A DNA stretch of 57,654 nucleotides, from positions 1 through 57,654 of the forward strand of contig MU833344.1 of NCBI GenBank assembly GCA_029204225.1, written 5' to 3'. Source of the stretch: Diphasiastrum complanatum. Taxonomy: Eukaryota; Streptophyta; Lycopodiopsida; Lycopodiales; Lycopodiaceae. This document shows positions 45,961 to 55,295 of this stretch, piece by piece. The notes under the pieces are model-generated. The model did not search any database, was not told the DNA's origin, and was given only the letters and a program-made list of their open reading frames with translations. Position 1 is the stretch's first letter. Every line of letters starts with the position of its first letter. The translations under genes were made by a program, and so were the position numbers.

Positions 45961-46739
45961 GCATATTTTGCTTATTAAGATGTTGAAGGACCAGGCAAAA
46001 TAGTCACAAAGTATCCATTGCGTGGTGATATCAGTGAATTGCTTAACACTTTATGATGCACTCCTACAGAAAGATGAACTAGCACTCAAAGTGGGCATGA
46101 ACATAACATGGTTACCTCCCCATGCATTTATTCATGGATAATCCAACAACCCAAACAGTGTTGATTGTAGGCCCAGAGGGCCTCACTTAGGTCTAGGGGT
46201 GGATTTTTGCATAAATATGACCAGAGCTAGATCGATGGCGCACTTCCATGCATGCAAATTCCATGTTAATTTTATTTTTTTCATTTAGAAATGCACATAT
46301 TAGAAGACCCGAATAGAAAACTCAAAATTTTAAAGTTGTGTTCAAACTTCTACTTGTTGAAGACAATAACTTTCACATTGGATATCCACTTATGAAACAA
46401 GTTAGAACAATAGCTTTCAAGTTGGATATCCATTTTAAAGTTGTGTGGAACTTCCACAAATTTTTTTGGACAAAACAAAAAGTGCAAGGACGGAATATGT
46501 AGAACAACTGATCAAACAAATCTTGATTCTAGTAAAAAAGCGCGCAATTTACTTAACTAAGGATAAGAAACAAACGCGAACTCGAAACATTTTTATTTGT
46601 GATCAACTCGAAAGATTCGCGAACAAAATCTTGTCATGAAATATTCTGTTTCTTGTTCAAAGCTCACCTGTTGCGAAACTATCTCAAACAGTTTGCAAAA
46701 TTTTTCTAGATTTCTTCTTCAAGCTCAAAAATTGTCATT
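45961..46739. other. No recognisable gene
   Basis: AT-rich sequence. The end (46660-46739) has TTTGCAAAA-type words and may already belong to the LTR of element G. Confidence 0.4.
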
Positions 46740-47311
46740 TGTCGCGAACAATTTGCGAAAGACGAAAATGTCGTGAAGAGACAAGTGTCATGAACAATTC
46801 GCAAAACACGAAGCTGAGACGAAGAGATAGACTGTCGTGAATAATTTGCGAACACAATTTATTCGACCCTGAAAACAAAGCGTCTATTTGAATATCAACC
46901 GTTGTAAATGGTTAGATATCTACAGTTACAGCATTGAAAGGCCAAAGACTTATAAATGAAAGGCCAAAAGACTTGTCTTGTAGCAATATAGATACATGTG
47001 CACTACTCGTTGTACTAACTCACTCAATCAGAGACACAACAGCGAGATAAGACATCAAGAGATGTATATTGATGATTCAGATTCAGAGTTATAAAAATTT
47101 ATTTTTGATCAATAGTTTCTTATTATCTAAATTGTCTAAAGATGTCTCTTACTTCCGCATATACTTTCTGCATGCATATTCAATCAGAACTAATACTGTT
47201 CTATTAGTACATAGATCAGAAACAATCCCGATTGAAGACACTAATATTAGTTGATTTATTCAAACTTGCATCGTGTTCTCTATGGAAGAATAATTACTAT
47301 TTTTCCTATAG
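46740..47311 (+). repeat. Element G 5' LTR region (edges uncertain)
   Basis: Lies upstream of the PBS. Three copies of TGTCRYGAAYAATTYGCRAA are at 46740-46760, 46786-46806 and 46833-46853. The last bases before the PBS read CCTATAG, so the LTR 3' edge is not a clean CA. No second LTR is present to fix either edge. Confidence 0.5.
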
Positions 47312-47323
47312 TGGTATCAGAGC
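47312..47323 (+). other. Element G primer binding site (tRNA-iMet)
   Basis: TGGTATCAGAGC, the plant Copia consensus. Confidence 0.85.
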
Positions 47324-47490
47324 ATACAGAATTAAATATGATACAGTGGTGTTACAATATACAGGTTCAAAGCTGATACAGTGATATCAGAATGAATCAG
47401 AGTCGATAAAGTGGTATCTTCGTACCCCTCTCAGCATTCTTCATACATCCATCAACAAGCCGCTATCTGGAGGTTATTCAGAACTAGAAG

Positions 47491-48340
47491 ATGTCGTCGA
47501 TCATCAATATTCAAGCTAAGATCACTACGATCTTGGATCCAAAAGGGCCAAAATACTTGATTTGAAAATTAAAGACTTCACTCTTCTTGAAAGGCGAAGG
47601 TCTATGGCAATGGGTAGAACCAATTGAGGAGAAGCCAGTAGCTACTCCTGACAAAGAACTTTGAAAATGGAGTTTAAAAAATGACAAAGCTATAGCAATT
47701 ATTGCGTCTTCAGTGCATGATAATATAATGCTAAATCTTACATCAATTTTGAACGCAAAGGATTTATGGGAAGAATTGCAAACCAAGAATGAGACTCGAT
47801 CTCGTAATCAGATCATGTCCTTGGAAGACCAATTAACTTACCTACAGTGGGACGACAAAGACCTGAACACATTCGTGCAAAAGATAAAGATCTATTTATT
47901 TCCTTGCAGAATTCTAGTGCAATTTCTAAGGAAAAGCAGCTTAGTTATTTTCTTCGAGCCCACCCAGGTCGTTCCACACAACTCGAATCTTATTGGCGAA
48001 AAATGCTACAATGACACTTCAAAAGGCAATAGACGGAGTTAAGGAGAAAATAGAAGCTCGTGAATGCTATGACAATAATGGTGATTCTGAAAATGCTCTA
48101 TTTACTCAGAAAAATAAATCTTCTAAGAAGTCTAAGTTTAAGAGGGAGTCGTCTAAAAGAAATGAGTCTATGAACAACAATCTGGTAAACAACAGAAAAA
48201 TTTTGGTGATAAGAAAAATGGGTCACACAGAAGAAAAGTGTTAGTTAAATCCAAAGATTGAATGTATTCATTGTCATAAACGGGGTCATGCAACAGTAGA
48301 CTATTATCAGAATTCCAAAAACAAAAAGGAGCAGAATCGA
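47491..48340 (+). pseudogene. Element G gag
   Basis: ATG 47491 opens MSSIINIQAKITTILDPKGP. Two stops follow (at about 47561 and 47661). The same frame continues KNDKAIAIIASSVHDNIMLN and DLWEELQTKNETRSRNQIMS, a typical UBN2 gag. A frameshift lies near 47900-48000. The knuckle pair is damaged: the first (IRKMGHTEEKC) has lost its first cysteines, and the second, CIHCHKRGHATVDYY, ends in Tyr where Cys is expected. Confidence 0.75.
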
Positions 48341-48540
48341 AGCGAACCTTCAGATTCAAACTATGTCGAAGAAAAACTAGAATGCTCCAGAGCAGCAGAA
48401 GACAAAAGTCAATCAAACTCAGGAAATCGACAAATGTACTGTGGCACAAGAGGCTATGTCACATGAACATTGAAGCTTTGTACCAACCAACAAAAGACAG
48501 AGAATTCAAGGAGTCAAAATCAAAAGTAGAGATAATCGAA

Positions 48541-49373
48541 CTACCTGCGAATCCTGTCTAAAAGGCAAGATGACTAGAACACCTTTTAGTAAGGATGTTT
48601 ATAAAGAAACTAAGGTAGTTGAAACTGTGCATTCAGATATTTGTGGACCATTCGGAGTGTTGTCATTGGGTGATGCAAAGTACTTCATTACATTTATTGA
48701 TGACTTCAGCAAGTTCGTTGTGGTATACTTTATTCGTACTAAATCTGAAGCTTTCCAGAAATTCGTTGAGTATACGAATTAAGATGAGAAGTAGACAGGG
48801 AATAAGCTGAAGCAAATTTGCACAGATTGTGGAGGTGAGTACATTTCCAACGAATTCAAAGCTTATTGTTTTGATCGAGGTATTATGCATACTAAGACTG
48901 TATCATACACACCTCAGCACAATGGCATAGCTGAACGAAGAAATCGTACACTTATGGAAGCTGCTACGTGTATGATGGCTCATGCGAAAGCACCAAAACA
49001 GTTGTGGGCAGAAGCAATGGCTACATCAAATTATCTTCAGAATCGTATTCTGAAATCTCGGATACCGGATAAAACTTCTCATGAGATATGGTGGAAGTCG
49101 AAGCCAAATCTAACACATGTTTGAACATTTGGATGCGCAGTGTATATGCACATACCAGATAAGCTGAGAAAGAACCTCGATGAAAACACAGAACATGGTT
49201 TTCTGGTAGGATTTGAGTTACATTCGTCATATTATCGTGTCTATGTACCCGAAACTGGGAAGATAAAAGTTGTTCGAGATGTTAAATTTGATGAGACAAA
49301 ATACATAGCAGACAATGATCTAGTCGGCTATGAAATTCTCAAAAACTATTATGAGCTACCAACGACGACATAA
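48541..49373 (+). pseudogene. Element G integrase
   Basis: Reads TCESCLKGKMTRTPF (zinc site), VETVHSDICGPFG (first Asp), FIDDFSKFVVVYF, a TAA at 48780-48782 followed by a second stop, then CTDCGGEYISNEFKAYCF (second Asp) and SYTPQHNGIAERRNRTLMEA (Glu). It continues through WAEAMATSNYLQNR, a stop at 49122-49124, and the C-terminal FGCAVYMHIPDK...GFLVGFE...YRVYVPE segment. The DDE residues are all still present, but at least three stops break the frame. Confidence 0.82.
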
Positions 49374-49430
49374 GAAAAACAAGCAAAAAATGAAAGAGAG
49401 TTACCAAATTCAGAGGGAGGTCAAGATCAA

Positions 49431-50650
49431 GTGCATGACAGACTCGAACCGCCAGCTCGAATTCCAGCAGACGAGCTCGAATCAGAATCGAACTCAAAAC
49501 CACTTGTGAGAAGATCTAACAGACAACGAAAACCACCAGAAAGGTATGGTCAGGATGTTTTTAATATAACCATCAAATTTTGTGGATTCTCTAACAAACC
49601 TCAAACATTCGAGGAAGCTATTGATGGACTAGATAAAGATAGATGGACTAAGAATGGAGGACAAAATGTCATCCATGTATAAGAACAATGTATGGACACT
49701 TGCACCTATTCCCGATGGAAGAAAACCAGTAAAAAAAGATCAAAAAAGGTCTTGATGGAGAAAACATTAGATACAAAACAAGGTTAGTTGCTAAAGGTTT
49801 CTCACAAAAGTATGGAATCGACTATACTGATACTTTCTCGTCGGTAGTCAAACATACATCAATTCACTTGTTATTCGTGTATGCTGTGGCTCATGATCTG
49901 AAAATCCATATTGTGGAGAGAAGACTGCTTTCTTGCACGCAGAATTGGAAGAAGACTTATTCATGGATCAACCACTTGGTTATGTAAACCAAGAATATCC
50001 AGAATATGGATGTCACATGAATAAAAGCATTTATGGTCTGAAACAAACAGCTAGACAATGGTATAGAAAGAAGGACGAAGCACTACGTTCCTTAGGCTTC
50101 GAATCTCTATTCGTTGAATCAAATGTCCATATCAAGGATGTCTAAAATGAAATAATCATTCTAGATGTTTATGTTGATGACACGCTTATCTTCTCAAGAA
50201 GAGATAAGTTAATTTCAGATGTCAAAAGAGACATTTATGAAATATTTGAGATCGTTGATCTAGGAGAAGCTAAAATCTATCTAGGCTTACAGACTCAAAG
50301 AGACTTTGAAGGTGGTAAGTTGTATCTTCACCAACAAAAGTACACTCAAAAGATCATTGAAGACTTCAACATGCTCAAATGCAAAGGTGTACATACTCCC
50401 ATGATACCTGGAACAATACTGTGTAAAGCAGATTGTCCGCAGACTCTCGAGGAAGAGAAACGAATGGCCAAAACACCCTATTGTAGGCTGATTGGATCAT
50501 TATTATATCTATCAGACAACACTAGATCTGATATAGCATTTGCAGTATACAGGCTGAGCCAATATAATCAGAACCCATGATTGTTGCATTGGAAGTTAGC
50601 AAAGAGAGTGTGAAGTTTATTAAAATATTATCTTCCTATCTCGAGTTTGG
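49431..50650 (+). pseudogene. Element G reverse transcriptase
   Basis: A linker with RRSNRQRKPPERYG leads to FEEAIDGLDKDRW. After frame changes come [56 protein letters not shown], a stop at about 50143, YVDDTLIFSRRDK (catalytic YVDD, about 50171) and LIGSLLYLSDNTRSDIAFAV. A TGA follows at about 50578, and the sequence then ends in HWKLAKRV. The RNase H is lost. Confidence 0.82.
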
Positions 50651-50671
50651 GGCCATGTCCATGGTGATTTC

Positions 50672-51063
50672 CACTAAATTTCATGTTGTACATAAAAGGT
50701 ATGTGAATTGAGCACATAACCTTCTAGTATAGCTCGGATTTGAGTTAGATAGATTCAATTTTGATGACATGCAGAAGTTTAGATAGCATGCAATGTCACA
50801 CTGTATGCATGCAAGCCACATGCAATCAGTGCACTACACAAGTCTAGGCAGTTTTATGAGTTGACATATAGTACATGCAACATTCATGCATGCAGTTACA
50901 CATGTGGATCTCTGGTAGGTGAATTAGTTAAGTTAAGTGGACTTTCCATGCAACTCCAGTATAGGAATTCGAGTCTCTCTCATGTAGGAAAAGCTTGGCA
51001 TATTTTGCCATATTGTGAATAATGAGATTTTGGTGTTTTGGACTCATTCTCTCTCTACCCGAG
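50672..51063 (+). repeat. Inverted partial copy of a C-type LTR
   Basis: Its reverse complement matches about 18185-18600 of the element C LTR: shared words include GGTATGTGAAYTGAGCACATAA, GTGGACTTTCCATGCAACTCC and CTACCCGAG. The LTR is cut at 51063 by the B3 LTR. Confidence 0.82.
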
Positions 51064-51744
51064 TGTGAAAATTACAGCAAATAAGGATCCTAAAACACTT
51101 GAAATGATGAGGGAAACAATAGATTATTGATTTCATAAGATTAGCACAAGTTGAACCATCAAAATCCATTAAAAATCTATGCTTGAACCTCACTAAATGG
51201 CCCACATCCTTGAAGAAGGCTTCACACGTGTGAAAGTACGGCCTCCCACAGTCTGAGTACTATACACCAAACCTACATTCAATCCTATAATCACTAGTAA
51301 TCACAAGAACTCAAACAATTATGAACATAGAAAGCAATTGCACCATTATGAGAGAAAAATCATGAAATTGCTTGTTGATTTTGGTGAGATATCATCACCT
51401 ATATATACATGATCCATCACGGTTTTGGGTAGGTATGAGTAGCCCTAAACCTGCCCCTAATGCTAATTTTGGTGGATCTTTCATCCCTACCAAGTTAGGG
51501 TTGGAATCTTGGGGATCCCTCAACAATGCAAAAATTACCAAAAATAGCTCCTATTTTTTCTCTCTTGTATCTAAGCATAATTTGGACTCATTCCAAAGGT
51601 TCTAACACTTAGGATACTTGAGAACATCCTTATGAATGGAATCCTATTCTATTTGGCACGTGTGACAAGCCACATCATGACCATCTAACTATTTACAAGT
51701 CATATGACCAAAACTAGTCAAGCTAGAATTGTGAATGTTTAACA
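51064..51744 (-). repeat. B3 3' LTR
   Basis: 681 bases. At the two diagnostic sites it has C (51485) and A (51493), a third combination different from the left and right LTRs of B1/B2. Confidence 0.92.
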
Positions 51745-51758
51745 CTCCTCCTCACTAT

Positions 51759-52363
51759 CTAGCTTGGTTCAATCATTGCTTTACTAATCACTCCAAGTGA
51801 TGATCTGAACTTCATAAAAGGTGTCTTTTGAAATGGTTTAGTAAGTAGATCAGCTACACATTCATTGCTTGGAACATGCTCCAAACCAATCTCCTTGGCT
51901 TGCACCATTTCTCTCACAAAGTGATGGCATATCTCAATGTGCTTAGATCTTGCATGGAAGATTGGGTTAGATGCAAGGTGTTGGGCTGATATATTGTCAT
52001 TGTAGATGATTGGTGCCTCCTCTGAATCCATGATCTTTAGCTCCACCAATAATCTCTTGATCCCAAGTACCTCCTTTGTAGTGGTTGTCAAAGCTTTGTG
52101 CTCGACCTCGATTGAAGATAGAGATATAGTTTCTTGCTTTTTTGAAAGCCATGAAACCACCTCTTCTCCTATGAAAGTTGAATAGGCACTTGTTGATTTC
52201 CTATCCCTCTTGTCCCTTGCGAAATCTGAATCACTAAATGCATGAAGGTTAATCACATCTCCTCTATATAAAATCCCAAAATCCAATGTACCCGAGATGT
52301 ATCTTAGAATTCTCTTAGCCTTTTTCCAATGGATATTCAATGGCTTTTGTATGGATTGGCTCA
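51759..52363 (-). pseudogene. B3 pol fragment, RNase H
   Basis: Begins MSQSIQKPLNIHWKKAKRIL and runs open to the shared C-terminus (SLGVISKAMIEPS). DSDFARD replaces DSDFAGD, and SSIEVEH replaces the catalytic SSTEAEY, with the Glu of E-A-E partly retained. About 200 of 1323 residues remain, so it has no function alone. The open frame upstream of the Met is antisense Gypsy sequence. Confidence 0.88.
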
Positions 52364-54627
52364 TGGCTTTAGTAGATATAATATGATCCAAATCACTGAA
52401 GAAGATCAATACCAAACCGCCTTTGCCACAGAATGGAGAACCTTCTACTGGAAAGTCATGCCTTTTGGGCTCTACAATGCTCCTAGCACCTTCCAACGTG
52501 TTATGCAAGCAGCCTTTTCTCAACAGATGGGCAATATCTTAGAAGTTTACTTGGACGATTTAGGAGCACATTCCGAAGAAATACGTCATCTGTCTGTGCT
52601 CAAATTTTTTTTTACAACGCTTCGGTATCTCTCTTAATCCTGAAAAATGCCAGAATAGGGTAACCCATGGTATTGTGTTAGGACATATTATCTCACGAAA
52701 TGGCATTGCCACTGACTCTGAAAAGATCCTTATCATTCAAAATCTACCGGAACCGCGTACGATACATGAAGTTTACTCCTTCCTTGGCCATGCCAACTAC
52801 TATTGGTGCTTTATTTTTTATTTCGCTAACAAAGCATGCTTAATCTACAAAGTAGTACGCGTCACCTTCAATCAACTCAAAGAAGCCCTTACCAAAGCAC
52901 CCATCGTCCAGGCTCATGATTATTCTAAGGAATTCCATGTGCATACCGATGCATCCAAGTATGCCATTGGAGCAGTGCTCACCCAACCGGGAGAATTAAA
53001 AAAAGATTACCTAATTCGTTTTCTTAGTCGACAATTGAAACCTGCTGAAGTCAATTGTACTACTACCGAACGCGAAGCCTTGGCAATGGTATATGCGGTT
53101 CAGAAGTTTCGCCATTATCTTCTAGAAAAAATCTTTGTGTTCTTCACTGATCATCAAGCACTGTTGTATCTCATCAACAAGACTTGCATCACAGGTCGTA
53201 TTACTAGATGGATCCTATTATTGAGAGAATTTGAGTTTAGGATCGTGATTCGTAAGGGAGTTCAGCATTTTTTTAGCAGATCATCTATCGCGAATCCCTA
53301 ATCAAGGCGTCAACGATGATTTACCAGATGCAATCCTTTTTCAAGTTGATTCTACACCTATATGGGCTAAGGAAATTATCGAATATTTAACTTCAGGGCA
53401 GATGGATCCTTCCTTCTCTAAACCCGAACAACAAGCGTTGGTCCTCAAAACTAAACCTTATACGTTAATTACAGGACAATTCTACAAGCAAGGGTTAGAT
53501 GGAATTATTCGATGATGTCTTACTGAAGGACAAATACCCTCTGTAATTCTCTCTCTCATGAAGGTGTTGGTGCCGACCATTTCTCTTCTGAAACAACTGC
53601 TAAGAAAATCCTCTTGGCCGGTTTCTGGTGGCCAACACTCTTCAAGGATACGCACAACTACACTGCTTGTGATGTCTGCCAACGCACAAAACGCTTTCAA
53701 AAAAACAGACTACATGCCTTTACACCCTGTACCCACTGATCAAGCTTTCCAAAAATGGGGAATTAATTATGTTGGACCTATTAGTCCTGCTGCTCGACAC
53801 ACACAATCTCGTTACATCATAGTAGCTATGGACTACTGCACCAAATGGGCTGAAGCAAGAGCTGTTCGCAATGCTGACACTCGTTCCACCGTCAAATTTC
53901 TCTATGAATAGGTTATAGTTCGGATCGGATGTCCACTAGAGCTTAACAGTAATAGGGGTACACATTTCCTTAACTTTGTCATAGCAGATCTTCTTTCCAA
54001 ATTTTTTGTGGTACATCGCAAAAGTTCCCCATACTATCCACGCTACAATGGCCAGGCAGAATCCACCAATAAAATCTTATGTGGCATTCTCACCAAAATC
54101 GTCGACTCCAGCCGATCTGATTGGGAACTCAAACTCCATGCTGCTCTCAGGGCTTATCGCACTACCCCAAAGCGGGCTATAGGCTTAACCCCCTTCCAGC
54201 TCACATATGGTCAAGAAGCCGTTTTTCCTGTGGAATTCCATATTCCCTCCCTTGGAGTAGCCTACAACCTTGATCTTGATACTCCTAAGAATCTAGCAAT
54301 AGGTTATTCCATCTGGAGCAACTCTGTGAAACACGACAAATCAGCATCCATGCTCAACAAGTCCACAAACGATGACAAAAAGCATGGCATGATCGATCAT
54401 TGAAACTTAGGGATTTCCAGGTGGGCGATAAGGTCCTGCTATACCAGGCCAAAGCCTTCAAAGGCAAACTAAAATTTTCAGGCCAAGGACCTTACGTCAT
54501 AAATTTTTTTTTTGCCTCTGGATATGTCCAACTCCAAACCCTTCAAGGCGATGTCCTCAACACTATGGTCAATGGGAGTCGACTGAGAAAGTACAATGAA
54601 CCCTGCTTTTATCTTGATATGTATTAG
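52362..54627 (+). pseudogene. Gypsy element D pol: RT (part), RNase H, integrase
   Basis: Order RT-RNase H-integrase places it in Ty3/gypsy. The RT starts mid-domain (GFSRYNMIQITEEDQYQTAF) and has FYWKVMPFGLYNAPSTFQRV and YLDD (VYLDDLGAHSEE, about 52550). A frameshift follows at about 52610, then GHIISRNGI. The RNase H has FHVHTDASKYAIGAVLTQPG, TEREALAMVYAVQKFRHYLL and FFTDHQALLYLIN. An H2C2 region (about 53560-53700) is scrambled. The integrase has KWGINYVGPISP, AMDYCTKWAEA (Asp), then SNRGTHFL, where the second catalytic Asp is Asn, and NGQAESTNKIL (Glu). Its C-terminal domain is GDKVLLYQAKAFKGKLKFSG (54430-54489), ending at TAG 54625. Gag, protease and the 5' LTR are missing: its left end abuts B3 at 52363. 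Confidence 0.88.
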
Positions 54628-55295
54628 CTGCTTTTTCTCTATTGTTTATTTTTTCTTCTCTCTTTTTATTGATTGTATGCCATTTCGACAACATTTTTTG
54701 TTGTGATTTGTTGTTCCACCCATCAAGATACTATCAAATCAGGTATACCAACAGTCTTATCTGAGAAAACCACAAAAGTCATTAGTTTCAGACAAAATGT
54801 TTTCACAACATCTCAGATAGAATTCGCCTAACCCCTTTCTCACAGAGAACAATTCATTTTTGGCCTCCGCAAATTCTGTCTCAGAAGAAAAATGTCAAAA
54901 AATCAAAAAATGGAGTTTTCTTCATCAAATATCCATCATCAGAATTTGCAGACAATTTCGCTAGAGCTCAAATTGATCCTCACGATTTCTCTATTACCTC
55001 CGCGAATTCTAATCAGATACTTTATCAGACGTTTTCTCTCTTTTGACAAACAAAAATCACTTACAGGAATTCGCGGGCCCTCAGAATGATGCCTCAAAAT
55101 TCGCGACCATCAATACCAAATCGTGGACACTGAGGACAATTTTTGGGTGAAGTTGCAAATTCCTGCCCAAAAAAAGTCTATATATGGTCTCCACCCTCTC
55201 TCGATGAGTTCATTTTAGATTGTTGCTCTTGAGTTCATGCCAAATTTTTTTCAAAATTTTCAAAATTTTCAGAGCAATCTAAAATCACTGCTGCC
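54628..55295 (+). other. Spacer downstream of Gypsy D pol
   Basis: No ORF. It contains CACTGAGGACAATTTTTGGG (about 55127), similar in wording to the sequence after pol in large plant Gypsy elements. A TATA box follows. Confidence 0.5.
55179..55186 (+). promoter_or_regulatory. TATA-like box before the extra ORF of element D
   Basis: TATATATG in the context AGTCTATATATGGTC, 110 bases upstream of ATG 55296. It could be an internal promoter or part of an LTR. Confidence 0.35.

Larger units (their letters stand above)
46740..50650 (+). mobile_element. Copia element G, decayed, 3' truncated
   Basis: A plus-strand Copia: LTR or leader with a triplicated motif, PBS at 47312, then gag, integrase and RT in broken frames up to the start of RNase H at about 50650. 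A foreign LTR piece (50672-51063) replaces the 3' end. It belongs to a different Copia group from B and C (different gag and integrase sequence). Confidence 0.85.
51064..52363 (-). mobile_element. Copia element B3, 3' end only
   Basis: A third B-family copy: a complete 3' LTR (51064-51744, 681 bases, TGTGAAAATT...TTTAACA), PPT, and the RNase H end of pol. It stops abruptly at 52363 in the GGCTCA that matches B1 at about 11930, where Gypsy D begins. It is older than B1/B2, with scattered changes. Confidence 0.92.

Noticed and set aside
47395-47425. A second PBS (GTGGTATC) in the G leader
   Set aside because: The match to tRNA-iMet stops after a few bases; the site at 47312 is complete.
51759-52523. 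A 254-codon ORF as a distinct protein
   Set aside because: Its first part is antisense to Gypsy D RT. Only the portion below 52363 is real Copia RNase H.
53482-53700. Minus-strand 72-codon ORF over Gypsy D
   Set aside because: Antisense to the integrase zinc-site region on the plus strand; no independent support.
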